A stretch of 64,000 nt of DNA from Geobacter sp. AOG1 (GCF_019972315.1 NZ_BLIZ01000001.1:2827521-2891520); one strand, 5' to 3'. Positions 16,904 to 25,640 are shown, counted from the stretch's first letter. The notes: generated from the sequence alone by a model not told the origin. Numbers and translations are program-made.

Positions 16904-17674
16904 ATGATCGACCGGCTCCGCACCATGACGACAGTCGTTATCGTACCATTACTCAGTGCAGCAACGTTGCTGGCGAACAGCCACGCTGCCCGTGCCGATA
17001 TTTACCGCTACGTGAATGAGGAGGGGATCGAGTGCTTCACCGACGCCCCCCTGCGGAACGGAGCGACCCGCATCATGGCGGAAAAGCCGAAACCTGCGCC
17101 GGTAACGAAACGGAGCGTACCGGGACACCTTCAGGCCACTGGCATTGCCGAAAAAACGGACAACACCACTTCGCCTCCCACCGACAGCGCCCCGGCCACA
17201 CCGACAGTCCTTCCCGTTCAAGGCCGGATAACCTCCCCCGCCGGTCTGCGCCGCGATCCCATCGACGGCACGCTACGCAACCACCAGGGAGTTGACATCG
17301 CCGTCCCCACGGGAACACCCGTTCATCCGGTTGCCCCCGGAGTCGTCGTCTACAGCGGTGCCCGCGGCGGTTACGGTTACATGATCATCATTGAGCACGG
17401 CGACGGCATGCTCACCCTCTACGCCCACAACTCCACCAATCTTGCGGGGGTCGGCACGCAGGTGACCGACGGCACCACCATCGCCCTGTCCGGCTCCACC
17501 GGACGTTCAACCGGTCCCCATCTCCACTTCGAGGCATGGAAAGGTGGGGAAAATCTTACGGATAGCTTCGTGGCTTCCGCTGCCGAAGGGCGCGCATACG
17601 CTCCATCCCACCACGACAACATCCGCACGGCCATCCAGGCCGACGGCTCCATCCTCTTCACCAACATACCCTGA
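16904..17674 (+). CDS. exported DUF4124/M23 (LytM) peptidase
   Basis: A 256-residue exported protein. Residues 1-31 are a signal peptide ending in ARA, followed by the DUF4124 motif IYRYVNEEGIECFTD (about 33-47). A Pro/Thr-rich linker leads to an M23 domain (about 105-220) with the zinc ligands in NHQGVD and HLHFE and the intermediate His in YAHN. M23 enzymes cut peptidoglycan cross-bridges or, when degenerate, regulate amidases; all core zinc residues appear intact here. There is no ribosome site before ATG 16904, and the promoter sits right against it. Confidence 0.9.
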   Translation: MIDRLRTMTTVVIVPLLSAATLLANSHAARADIYRYVNEEGIECFTDAPLRNGATRIMAEKPKPAPVTKRSVPGHLQATGIAEKTDNTTSPPTDSAPATPTVLPVQGRITSPAGLRRDPIDGTLRNHQGVDIAVPTGTPVHPVAPGVVVYSGARGGYGYMIIIEHGDGMLTLYAHNSTNLAGVGTQVTDGTTIALSGSTGRSTGPHLHFEAWKGGENLTDSFVASAAEGRAYAPSHHDNIRTAIQADGSILFTNIP

Positions 17675-17694
17675 ACACGTCCCCCTCACGTAAC

Positions 17695-20238
17695 CTACCG
17701 TTTCCCGTCGAGGCGCTTTTTCGTATGCCTGGTCGGTTCGGCATTCCAGGGATCATCGGGCCACGGGTGTTTCGGATACCGCCCCTTTAACTCTTTTTTT
17801 ACTTCGGGATAGACGGTGTCCCAGAAATTGCGAAGGTCCCGGGTGACCTGGATGGGTCGACCCGCCGGGGAAAGGAGGTGGAGGACGACCGGCACTCTCC
17901 CCCGTGCCACGACCGGCGTTGCCGCCAGCCCGAACAACTCCTGCAATTTCACCGCCAGAACGGGTGGGCCGTCAGCCGGATAGTGGAACCGAATCCGGGA
18001 GCCGCTCGGCACGATGATGTCGGGAGGAGCTTCCGCGTCGAGCCGCCGCATCTGTTCCCTGTCGAGGAGCGACCGTAAGGGGGGGAGGATGTCGAGACGT
18101 CCCACGTCGACCATGCTTTTTAGCCCCCCGAGCCACCCTCCGAGCCACTCAGCCAGAGACGCATGAAGACAATTTTCGGAGAGGTCGGGCCACCCTTCGC
18201 CGGGAAACTCCCGAGCCAGGAACATGACGCGTGCCTGGAACTCCCGGGCTGCGGGTGTCCAGGGAAGTGCAGATACCCCACCCTTCCGGATAAGCCCCTG
18301 GAGGAGTGCGGCCTGCAAATCCTCAGGAGCGGGTTTTACCTGCCAACTCTCCAGAATAATGGCGCCGAACCGCTCTTCCTCTGCGGCAACCACCCTTCCC
18401 TGCCGGTCATCCCACTCCACCACCCGTTTCCGGACAAGCATAGACGTAAATTCACGCCGTAGAACTTCCACCGCCAAGGCGCTCGCCAGATGAATGACAC
18501 CGTCACCACCGTCGCCACCTTCGCAGTTGACCGCGACCAGGAGCGGTTCGTCGTGCACGGCGCTCCGGTCCGAAAGCCGGCCACCCTTTCCGTTGGCCAG
18601 GAGGTAGCGATCCGCGCCGGGGGAACGCTGCCGGGCGATACGGTCGGGAAAGGCCCAGGCCAGCATGAGTCCGACCGATGCCGCATCGAAGTTCCCTACA
18701 GTCGTCCCCACATTCAGGAATTTTCGCAGCTGGCGGGCCGCCCGATCCACAGCCTGACAGCTCTGCAGGTCAACCGGCGCACCTAGACCGGCATGGGGAG
18801 CACGGGAACGCCATCCGGCGAGAAGCTGGCAGCGGTCCAGGAGATCGCTCGGGCTCTTCTCCCTCACCGCGGTCGGGGAGCGACGAAGCATATCCCGTTC
18901 CGAAAGAATGGCGGCCAGATCGCAGGCAGCAGAAACAAGACCGCGCTCCCGGGCCTTCAGGAGCAGATGGGCAAGACGGGGGTGGAGGGGAAATGCCGCC
19001 ATCTCTTTCCCGTGGGGGGTGAGCCGACCTTTGTCGTCAAGCGCTTCCATGAGTTGCAGGAGCCTGCGGCCTTCGGCCACGGCCGGTGCAGGGGGTGAAT
19101 CGAGCCAGGGGAGCTGCGCGGGGTCGGAAACGCCCCAGACCGCCAGCTCCAGAACCAGCGGTGCAAGATCGGTCGCCAGGATTTCCGGTGTCGTAGCCGG
19201 CAGAAGGGAGCGCTGTTGGTGCTCAGTCCAGAGGCGATAACAGGTGCCCGGTCCGAGACGACCTGCCCGACCGGCACGCTGATCGGCCGACGCAGCCGAA
19301 ACGCGGGCGGTGACCAGACGCTCGATCCCCGATGCAGGGTCGAAACGGAGCTGTCGGCTCCACCCGCTGTCGATGACCACCGTAACCCCTTCAATGGTAA
19401 GGCTGGTTTCGGCGATATTGGTGGCCAGCACGACCTTGCGCCGCTCGGCAGGGAGAATGGCGCGTTCCTGGGCAGAGAACGGAAGATCGCCGTAGAGGGG
19501 AACAATCATCAGCGAACCGGAATCCGGCAGTGACTGTTCCAGCAATCTCTCGCAGCGCCTGATCTCCCTGGTGCCGGGGAGAAACACCAGAAGATCCCCC
19601 GTCGTCTCGCGAAGGACATGCTGCACGGTGCGGACAACCACACCGGTAATCTCGCCGCTGTCTTCCCGTTCCGCATACCGAATATCGACCGGAAAGCTCC
19701 TTCCCGCGCACGTCAGCACCGGCGCATCCCCCAACAGGGCTGCTACCGGCGCCGTATCCAGGGTTGCCGACATCACCACCAGCCTGAGATCGTCCCGCAG
19801 CCCCGTCTGGATATCGCGGCACAGGGCAAGGGCCAGATCGGCATGGAGGCTTCGCTCGTGAAATTCGTCGAGAATTACCACCCCAACGCCTTCCAGAAGA
19901 GGGTCATGCTGCAGGCGGCGGGTCAGGACCCCTTCGGTGACCACCTCGATGCGGGTTGCCGCCCCGATCTTCCGATCGTAACGGATCTGATAGCCGACTC
20001 GGTGGCCAACCTCTTCCCCCAGACAGGATGCCATCCAACGGGCAGCGTTGGTAGCCGCCAGGCGGCGCGGTTCGAGCATGACTATTTTCCGGCCGGAAAG
20101 CCATTCCGCAGCGAGAAGTGCAAGGGGTATGCGGGTGGTCTTGCCGGCACCGGGGGGGGCCTGGAGGACAACGGCAGGATTGTCCCGAAGGGTTGTGAGG
20201 AACGGGGGAATGATCTCGTCGATAGGAAGGGTGGACAT
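17695..20238 (-). CDS. hrpB: ATP-dependent helicase HrpB
   Basis: An 847-residue DExH-box helicase. Motif I is APPGAGKTTRIPLALL (about residue 27), motif II is DEFHERS, motif III SATLD, motif VI QRAGRAGR. The C-terminal HrpB-specific domain ends with the PKHPWPDDPW motif. The cellular role is poorly defined (RNA helicase-like). ATG 20238 lies 9 bases after the stop of the HAD gene, so the two are co-transcribed. Confidence 0.95.
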   Translation of the reverse strand: MSTLPIDEIIPPFLTTLRDNPAVVLQAPPGAGKTTRIPLALLAAEWLSGRKIVMLEPRRLAATNAARWMASCLGEEVGHRVGYQIRYDRKIGAATRIEVVTEGVLTRRLQHDPLLEGVGVVILDEFHERSLHADLALALCRDIQTGLRDDLRLVVMSATLDTAPVAALLGDAPVLTCAGRSFPVDIRYAEREDSGEITGVVVRTVQHVLRETTGDLLVFLPGTREIRRCERLLEQSLPDSGSLMIVPLYGDLPFSAQERAILPAERRKVVLATNIAETSLTIEGVTVVIDSGWSRQLRFDPASGIERLVTARVSAASADQRAGRAGRLGPGTCYRLWTEHQQRSLLPATTPEILATDLAPLVLELAVWGVSDPAQLPWLDSPPAPAVAEGRRLLQLMEALDDKGRLTPHGKEMAAFPLHPRLAHLLLKARERGLVSAACDLAAILSERDMLRRSPTAVREKSPSDLLDRCQLLAGWRSRAPHAGLGAPVDLQSCQAVDRAARQLRKFLNVGTTVGNFDAASVGLMLAWAFPDRIARQRSPGADRYLLANGKGGRLSDRSAVHDEPLLVAVNCEGGDGGDGVIHLASALAVEVLRREFTSMLVRKRVVEWDDRQGRVVAAEEERFGAIILESWQVKPAPEDLQAALLQGLIRKGGVSALPWTPAAREFQARVMFLAREFPGEGWPDLSENCLHASLAEWLGGWLGGLKSMVDVGRLDILPPLRSLLDREQMRRLDAEAPPDIIVPSGSRIRFHYPADGPPVLAVKLQELFGLAATPVVARGRVPVVLHLLSPAGRPIQVTRDLRNFWDTVYPEVKKELKGRYPKHPWPDDPWNAEPTRHTKKRLDGKR

Positions 20239-20247
20239 GCAGGGGGC

Positions 20248-20925
20248 CTAGAACAGGCTCGACAGGCTTTGAATATCGACTCCCACGAGGGATTCGACGA
20301 CTTTCAGCGCGCCGGCAAGTCGCCCAGCTGGATAGCTGTTGCTGACGGCCAGCACCTTGAGGCCGGCACCGGTTGCCGAAGCGATGCCGGCCGGCGTATC
20401 CTCGATGGCAAGGCAGGCTGCAGCGGCGATGGAACGCCCCGGGAATACTTCAGACAATCTTCGTACGGCAAGGGCATAACTTTCCGGGTCCGGCTTGCTC
20501 GCCGAAACCTCATCAGCGGTGACCATGCAGTCGAAGGCACTCCCCAGCCCGAGTTGCGCCAGGATCGGATCGATATCGCTGCGCAGGGCGCCACTGCAGA
20601 GTCCCACGGGAAATTTTCCGGAAAGGGAGGAAATCACTTCCACCACGCCGGGGTACGGTTCGACACCCGTTGCAATGATCTTCTGGAACGCCTCGGCCTT
20701 CTCCCCGATCAACCGGTACAGGTCATCGGCAGACAGCCCCCTGCCGTTCCTTCGGAACGCTTCACGAAACGCGTCACGGTCGTCAAAGCCGATATAATGC
20801 CCCAGGTATTCATCCCAGCCATACCCCAACCCGAGGGGGACGAGGACCTCTTGGAAGGCCTTGTAGTGCAGTGGCTCCGTGTCCACAATAATGCCATCGA
20901 AATCGAAAATGACCGCAGCGAGCAT
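20248..20925 (-). CDS. HAD-family phosphatase (beta-phosphoglucomutase-like subfamily)
   Basis: A 225-residue haloacid dehalogenase-type hydrolase. Motif I DFDGIIVDTEP (about residues 8-18) has the nucleophile and general-acid Asp. A helical cap follows, then motif II in CSGALRS, a Lys in SKPDPESY and the acidic motif IEDTPAG. These match the beta-phosphoglucomutase/phosphoglycolate phosphatase group, but the substrate cannot be read. The frame is open further upstream; ATG 20925 with AGAGGTGG eight bases before it gives the family-typical start. hrpB follows at once. Confidence 0.9.
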   Translation of the reverse strand: MLAAVIFDFDGIIVDTEPLHYKAFQEVLVPLGLGYGWDEYLGHYIGFDDRDAFREAFRRNGRGLSADDLYRLIGEKAEAFQKIIATGVEPYPGVVEVISSLSGKFPVGLCSGALRSDIDPILAQLGLGSAFDCMVTADEVSASKPDPESYALAVRRLSEVFPGRSIAAAACLAIEDTPAGIASATGAGLKVLAVSNSYPAGRLAGALKVVESLVGVDIQSLSSLF

Positions 20926-21012
20926 CCGATGCCACCTCTGACTAGATATCCCATCGCTCAAAAAAAAAAACAGCAACTCTTGTGGATAAGAATCACTGTT
21001 CAGATGGGTTAA

Positions 21013-21087
21013 TGGTGATCCCAAGGGGACTTGAACCCCTGTTACCGACGTGAAAGGCCGGTGTCCTAACCGCTAGACGATGGGACC
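21013..21087 (-). tRNA. tRNA-Glu (TTC)
   Basis: The minus strand folds into a cloverleaf: acceptor GGTCCCA/TGGGATC, anticodon loop CTTTCAC with anticodon TTC, T-arm GGGGTTCAAGTCCCC, and an encoded CCA (complement of 21013-21015). It is downstream of tRNA-Gln, presumably in one transcript. Confidence 0.96.
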
Positions 21088-21135
21088 AGAAAACCGCTAA
21101 TGGACACTCGAAGTCAGTCCAGTAAAGTATGTGTA

Positions 21136-21210
21136 TGGCTGGGGTGCGAGGATTCGAACCTCGGGATGCCAGAGTCAGAGTCTGGTGCCTTACCGCTTGG
21201 CGACACCCCA
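21136..21210 (-). tRNA. tRNA-Gln (CTG)
   Basis: On the minus strand: acceptor TGGGGTG/CACCCCA, D-arm GCCAAGCGGTAAGGC, anticodon stem CCAGA/TCTGG with loop CTCTGAC, anticodon CTG, T-arm CGAGGTTCGAATCCTCG, discriminator G and encoded CCA. It reads CAG codons; the TTG isoacceptor is not in the window. Confidence 0.96.
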
Positions 21211-21221
21211 ATAGACGGGAA

Positions 21222-21250
21222 TAAATAACAGAAAAGGAAGATTACGTCAA
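21222..21250 (-). promoter_or_regulatory. promoter of the tRNA-Gln/tRNA-Glu unit
   Basis: On the minus strand TTGACG (21250-21245), 17 bases, TATTTA (21227-21222). The start would be a few bases before the tRNA-Gln 5' end. The -35 overlaps the last codons of korC. Confidence 0.45.
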
Positions 21251-21798
21251 GAGGTTTTCGCTCTAGCAAATTCAGCGCCGGCTTCGATAGCCTTCATGTT
21301 GGCGGGAATGAATGAATGGTTGCGCTCCGGCAGTGCGCTTTTCAGGGCTTCTTCGAGGGTTGCGGAATTCACCGCGCCGGTTTTGGCCACATACACACCC
21401 ACCGCCACCATGTTGACCATGCGGGCATCCCCCAGTCCCATGGCTATGTCATTCATCGGCACCCTGATGATCTCGATGTCGCGACGGCCAAAGGCTTCCA
21501 GATTGACCAGGGAGGTGTTGACGATGCAAATTCCTCCCGGCTTGACCTTTGATCCGAACTTGTCGAGTGATGTCTGGTTGAGGGCAATCGTGACAGACGG
21601 GTTACCGATAACCGGCGATCCTACATCGCCGTCGGCGATGACAACCGTGCACATGGCTGCCCCTCCCCTTTTTTCCACCCCGTAGGAAGGGAAGAACGAT
21701 ACGTTTTTCCCTTCGATGATGGCGGCGTAGGAAAGGAGATTGCCGGCCAGCAGCACCCCTTGGCCGCCGAAACCGGCTATGAACAGATCGTGACGCAT
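21247..21798 (-). CDS. korC: 2-oxoacid:ferredoxin oxidoreductase, gamma subunit
   Basis: A 183-residue gamma subunit of a four-subunit 2-oxoacid:ferredoxin oxidoreductase, probably acting on 2-oxoglutarate. It begins with the family motif FIAGFGGQGVLLAG (about residues 6-19), then YGVEKRGG and ALNQTS. It is the last gene of ferredoxin-alpha-beta-gamma, in an order matching korDABC of Geobacter. Branched-chain 2-oxoacid specificity (vor) cannot be excluded by sequence reading alone. Confidence 0.88.
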   Translation of the reverse strand: MRHDLFIAGFGGQGVLLAGNLLSYAAIIEGKNVSFFPSYGVEKRGGAAMCTVVIADGDVGSPVIGNPSVTIALNQTSLDKFGSKVKPGGICIVNTSLVNLEAFGRRDIEIIRVPMNDIAMGLGDARMVNMVAVGVYVAKTGAVNSATLEEALKSALPERNHSFIPANMKAIEAGAEFARAKTS

Positions 21799-21836
21799 TT
21801 ATAACCCCATGAAAGGTGAAAAGTGAAAGGTACTTT

Positions 21837-22580
21837 TCACATGTTGTCAGTGTTCTTGAACACACCCAGCTTGAAATAATCCGCCATCTCCGAACCTACC
21901 CGCTCATTTGCGGCGATTGCATTCATCCCCCAGTTGGTAGGACAGGCAGAAAGGGCCTCGATGAAAGAGAACCCCTTCCCCTCCACCTGATAGCGGAACG
22001 CCTTCTTGAACTGCCGTTTGGCATCGATGATGTTTTTTGGATTGTTGACCGCGACCCGGGCGGAAAAGGCCACCCCCTCCAACTGGGCAAGAAGCTCCGC
22101 CATCCTGATGGGGGCTCCATCCTTGTGCTGGTTTCTTCCGTAGGGCGAAGTGGAGGTTTTCTGACCGACCAGTGTGGTCGGCGCCATCTGACCACCAGTC
22201 ATGCCGTAAGTCGTGTTGTTGACGAAAATAACGGTGATGTCTTCGCCCCTATTGGCAGCATGGATGATCTCGGCGGTACCGATGGCCGCAAGATCGCCGT
22301 CTCCCTGGTAGGTGAAAACAAAGTTGTCGGGCCTGGCGCGCTTGACGCCGGTGGCCACGGCCGATGCCCGGCCATGGGGGGCCTCGACAACATCGATGTC
22401 GAAGTATCCGTAGAGAAAAACCGAGCATCCGACCGACGCAACGCCGATAGTCCGACCCTGCACGCCGAATTCATCCAAGGCCTCGGCCACGAGCCGGTGA
22501 ATGGTGCCATGGTGGCATCCGGGACAGAAATGGGTCTGGACGTCTTTGAGACTTATGGGCCGTTTGAAAACCTGTTGCAT
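21837..22580 (-). CDS. korB: 2-oxoacid:ferredoxin oxidoreductase, beta (TPP) subunit
   Basis: A 247-residue thiamine-pyrophosphate subunit. CPGCHHG near residue 19 is the conserved Cys motif; YQGDGDLAAIG (about 91-101) and VNNTTYGMTGGQ form the TPP/Mg-binding GDG...N region. It catalyses the decarboxylation half-reaction, with electrons passing to ferredoxin. It sits 14 bases downstream of korA and 38 bases upstream of korC. Confidence 0.92.
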   Translation of the reverse strand: MQQVFKRPISLKDVQTHFCPGCHHGTIHRLVAEALDEFGVQGRTIGVASVGCSVFLYGYFDIDVVEAPHGRASAVATGVKRARPDNFVFTYQGDGDLAAIGTAEIIHAANRGEDITVIFVNNTTYGMTGGQMAPTTLVGQKTSTSPYGRNQHKDGAPIRMAELLAQLEGVAFSARVAVNNPKNIIDAKRQFKKAFRYQVEGKGFSFIEALSACPTNWGMNAIAANERVGSEMADYFKLGVFKNTDNM

Positions 22581-22594
22581 GGGAAATTTCCTAT

Positions 22595-23650
22595 CTAGTA
22601 ATGTTGCCGAATCTGTTCCAGCAGTTCCTCCGGTGTGGGGAGGGAGCCGGCCCCGGGAGGACGGCCGTAAAAGGCCACCTCCGCATCCCGCGCCACGGAA
22701 AGCCGGACGTCTTCAACCATCTGGCCGGTATTGAGCTCAACCACCAGCACCTTTTTGGTCCGTTCGGTAGCTTCCAGAAACGCCCGCTCCGGAAAGGGGA
22801 ACAAGGTTATAGGCCGCAGCAGACCAACCTTCAATCCTTCTTCCCGCGCCATCATGATGGCGGTCTTGGCGATCCTGGCAGTGGAACCGAAAGCCGCAAC
22901 CAGCAGGTCGGCATCATCGGTCTGACATGCTTCCCAGCGGCACTCACGAGCCTTCAGTTCCTGATATTTCCGATAGAGCTTCCAGTTGTGGGCCTCAAGC
23001 TCGCCATCCCCGAGAAAAAGTGACTTTACCACGCGCTGTTCGCCGTCCCCTTTTCCCCTCACCGCCCAGTCTTTGTCCGGGAGGTCGGCAGCGGGACGCT
23101 TGTTGGGCACCAGCGGCTCTTTCATCTGCCCGACTACCGAATCGGCCAGCACCATTGCCGGCATCCGGTAGATGTCCGCCAGATCGAAGGCCAGCATGGT
23201 GAGGTCATACATCTCCTGCACCGACGAGGGGGCAAGCACGACGATATGATACCCCCCGTGTCCGCCCCCCTTGACCGCTTGGAAATAATCGGACTGGGAA
23301 GCATCGATACCGCCGAGGCCGGGGCCGGAACGGGAAATATTGACAATCACGCCGGGAAGCTCCGAGCCTGCCATGTAGGAAATCCCCTCCTGCTTGAGGG
23401 ATATACCGGGGCTGGACGAAGAGGTCATAGCACGAACGCCGGTTGCTGAAGCCCCGAGGAGCATGTTTATGGACGCGATCTCGCTTTCCGCCTGGATGAA
23501 CTCACCGTTGAGACGCGGCAGTTCTCGCGACAGGTATTCGGGGATATCGCTCTGGGGGGTAATGGGATATCCGAAATAGTAACGGCACCCCGCTTCGATC
23601 GCAGCCATCGCTACAGCTTCATTCCCCTTCACGAACAAGCGCTTCGTCAA
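22595..23650 (-). CDS. korA: 2-oxoacid:ferredoxin oxidoreductase, alpha subunit
   Basis: A 351-residue alpha subunit containing the pyrimidine-binding domain (GNEAVAMAAIEAGCRYYFGY, then PITPQSD, residues about 9-35) and the transketolase C-terminal-like domain near residue 250. SSSSPGISLKQEG is a typical substrate loop. The start is TTG 23650, with GGAGGA five bases before it on the minus strand. In anaerobic acetate oxidisers such an enzyme makes succinyl-CoA in the TCA cycle with reduced ferredoxin. Confidence 0.92.
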   Translation of the reverse strand: MTKRLFVKGNEAVAMAAIEAGCRYYFGYPITPQSDIPEYLSRELPRLNGEFIQAESEIASINMLLGASATGVRAMTSSSSPGISLKQEGISYMAGSELPGVIVNISRSGPGLGGIDASQSDYFQAVKGGGHGGYHIVVLAPSSVQEMYDLTMLAFDLADIYRMPAMVLADSVVGQMKEPLVPNKRPAADLPDKDWAVRGKGDGEQRVVKSLFLGDGELEAHNWKLYRKYQELKARECRWEACQTDDADLLVAAFGSTARIAKTAIMMAREEGLKVGLLRPITLFPFPERAFLEATERTKKVLVVELNTGQMVEDVRLSVARDAEVAFYGRPPGAGSLPTPEELLEQIRQHY

Positions 23651-23784
23651 AATCGTCCTCCATGAAGTCTGACTGAATACACAGTCACCTGGCTCACAGG
23701 AACAATACTACTGTGTAAATGTATGAGCAGGATTTAAGTAAATTAGTATGATCACTCTGAATTGTATGCGGAAGGATACATGAT

Positions 23785-23988
23785 CTACTTGAAGACAGTG
23801 ATTGCAACATCGGGACACATTTCCGCACATAGTGCACAGCCGGTACATTTTTCCGGAAAAGTTATGGCTGCGGGAGTATATCCTTGAATATTTATCTTTT
23901 CGCTGAGGGACAGCAACTTGCCGTGACAGGCGAGCGTGCAGAGTCCGCACCCCTTACAGCGTATTTCATCAATTACGATCTTCGCCAT
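23785..23988 (-). CDS. korD: 4Fe-4S ferredoxin-like delta subunit
   Basis: A 67-residue two-cluster ferredoxin. CKGCGLCTLAC and CTGCALCAEMC supply two CX2CX2CX3C cluster motifs (the second ends in CP). It starts MAKIVIDE at ATG 23988, with AAGGGAAG upstream. It is the first gene of the korDABC unit, 134 bases before korA, and would pass electrons from the TPP centre. Confidence 0.9.
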   Translation of the reverse strand: MAKIVIDEIRCKGCGLCTLACHGKLLSLSEKINIQGYTPAAITFPEKCTGCALCAEMCPDVAITVFK

Positions 23989-24062
23989 GAAGGCTTCCCT
24001 TCTGAATAAAAGCAACTTGCTGAAGCACTCTACATCTACAACCTAACAAAAAATGCATAACT

Positions 24063-24082
24063 CAGTCAATTCTTTTTGACTG
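24063..24082. promoter_or_regulatory. perfect dyad between divergent kor operon and mucR
   Basis: CAGTCAA-N6-TTGACTG is a perfect 7-bp inverted repeat. Each arm contains a -35-like TTGACT on one strand, so a protein bound here could control both kor (leftward) and mucR (rightward). The flanks are AT-rich. Confidence 0.5.
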
Positions 24083-24100
24083 GATAAAAACATTTTGTAC

Positions 24101-24128
24101 TTGATTTTATGAAATATTATCGTTAAAT
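24101..24128 (+). promoter_or_regulatory. candidate mucR promoter
   Basis: TTGATT (24101-24106), 16 bases, TTAAAT (24123-24128). The surrounding region is AT-rich with two ACATTTTGT words exactly 60 bases apart (24090 and 24150), possible sites for autoregulation. Confidence 0.3.
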
Positions 24129-24179
24129 AGAATTCAATATTCAGTAATAACATTTTGTTTACATTCAAGGAGGAGTAAC

Positions 24180-24728
24180 ATGGCATCGACGATTCTGGAA
24201 TTGACTGCCAGCATTGTATCTTCACACGCGTCAGTCACCGAGATGAGCGGTGAAGAATTGTTGCTGGAACTTCAAAAGGTACATGCTGCACTGCAGAAAC
24301 TTGAAGTAGTAGGTACCGAAGGGGCTCCTGCCGAAGAGTCAAAACCGACCATCACCCTGAAAAAGGCGTTCCAGGCTGACCAGGTTGTCTGCATGATCTG
24401 TGGCAAGGGGGGAATGAAAACCCTGACCCGCCATCTCGCCCAGGTCCACAACCTGAAACCGGGTGCTTACCGGAAGCAGTTCGGCATTCCCAGCGGACAG
24501 TCGCTGACCGCCAAGAACTTTTCCGAGGCACGTCGGAAGATGGCCCAGGATCGCGGGCTGGCCGACAACCTGGCAAAGGCTCGGGAAGTGCGGGCCGCCA
24601 AGCTGAAGGCAAAACAGTCCCCTCCCGCCAAGGCAGAACCGAAAGCAAAAGCAGCGCCCAAGGCCAAGACTGCGCCCAAGGCCACGAAAACAGTCAAAGC
24701 CAAGGCGACACCAAAAGGTAAGGCATAA
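24180..24728 (+). CDS. MucR/Ros-family zinc-finger transcriptional regulator
   Basis: A 182-residue regulator. Residues about 1-45 are acidic and helical (oligomerisation), and residues about 70-135 form the Ros/MucR zinc finger with CMICG and HLAQVH as Cys2His2 ligands, followed by the LKPGAYRKQFG motif. The tail (residues about 140-182) is a Lys/Ala/Pro repeat resembling a histone H1-like tail, which would add nonspecific DNA binding. AAGGAGGAG lies just before ATG 24180. MucR proteins are H-NS-like AT-rich DNA binders. It is divergent from kor. Confidence 0.9.
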   Translation: MASTILELTASIVSSHASVTEMSGEELLLELQKVHAALQKLEVVGTEGAPAEESKPTITLKKAFQADQVVCMICGKGGMKTLTRHLAQVHNLKPGAYRKQFGIPSGQSLTAKNFSEARRKMAQDRGLADNLAKAREVRAAKLKAKQSPPAKAEPKAKAAPKAKTAPKATKTVKAKATPKGKA

Positions 24729-24751
24729 TATCTGTACGGTTACGCAAACTG

Positions 24752-24782
24752 AAAAAGCCGCCCGTTAGGGGCGGCTTTTTTT
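24752..24782 (+). terminator. rho-independent terminator of mucR
   Basis: AAAAAGCCGCCC, five-base loop, GGGCGGC and seven T. The hairpin lies 23 bases after the mucR stop. Confidence 0.9.
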
Positions 24783-24800
24783 ACTGGTAACGGCATCTCT

Positions 24801-25583
24801 ATGGGTCATGAAACCAGCATACGTCTCACCTTTTTCTGCGGGGTCTTTGTCGTAATCGCCCTGTGGGAACTCGTCGCCCCCCGCCGGAGGCTGACCACCT
24901 GCAAAGGGGCGCGCTGGTTCGCCAATCTGGTGATGGTCGGCCTTGATACGGCCATTGTCAGACTCCTTTTTCCGACCCTCCCGGTCGGAATCGCCCTTCT
25001 CGCCGAGCAGCGTGGATGGGGGATCCTCAACATCACGGGTATCCCCCTTGGCACCAGGGTTATCGCGGGTGTGGTGCTGCTCGATTTCGTCATTTACCTC
25101 CAGCATGTCCTCTTTCACAACTTGCCGTTACTGTGGCGCATTCACCGCATGCACCACACCGATCTCGACCTGGACGTAACCAGTGGCAACCGCTTCCATC
25201 CCCTTGAGATTATCATCTCTCTGGGAATCAAACTGGCGGCCATTCTACTGACAGGAGCTCCGGCTCTCGCCGTTCTCGCCTTCGAGATCATCCTCAATGC
25301 CACATCAATGTTCAACCACGGCAATATCACGATTCCGCAACCAGTTGACCACTGGCTCCGCAAACTCGTGGTAACGCCGGACATGCACCGCGTCCACCAC
25401 TCAATAATTCCCCGTGAAACCAACTCCAACTATGGCTTCAATCTTCCGTGGTGGGACCGGCTCTGCGGCACCTATCGCGACCAACCTGACGGGGGCCATG
25501 AAGGAATGACCATCGGGCTCAAGGAGTTTCGCGACCCCCGCGCGCTTACCCTCCCCCGCCTGCTCATATTGCCGTTTAAATGA
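24801..25583 (+). CDS. sterol desaturase/fatty acid hydroxylase family membrane protein
   Basis: A 260-residue integral membrane di-iron enzyme candidate. Three to four hydrophobic helices surround the histidine clusters: HVLFH near residue 102, HRMHH near 115 and HRVHH near 198, which match the eight-His di-iron signature. NATSMFNHGN supplies another His. Members hydroxylate or desaturate lipids and normally use O2, an unusual need in an anaerobe. There is no clear ribosome site at ATG 24801. Substrate unknown. Confidence 0.88.
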   Translation: MGHETSIRLTFFCGVFVVIALWELVAPRRRLTTCKGARWFANLVMVGLDTAIVRLLFPTLPVGIALLAEQRGWGILNITGIPLGTRVIAGVVLLDFVIYLQHVLFHNLPLLWRIHRMHHTDLDLDVTSGNRFHPLEIIISLGIKLAAILLTGAPALAVLAFEIILNATSMFNHGNITIPQPVDHWLRKLVVTPDMHRVHHSIIPRETNSNYGFNLPWWDRLCGTYRDQPDGGHEGMTIGLKEFRDPRALTLPRLLILPFK

Positions 25584-25640
25584 TCCGCTGAACAGGGAAT
25601 GTCACGAAAAAATGTGGCCCAAGGAAAGGCCAGAACGAAA

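Noticed and set aside
19618-21012. 464-codon plus-strand open frame
   Set aside because: Antisense to hrpB and the HAD gene, whose motifs are intact; no ribosome site and composition of a shadow frame.
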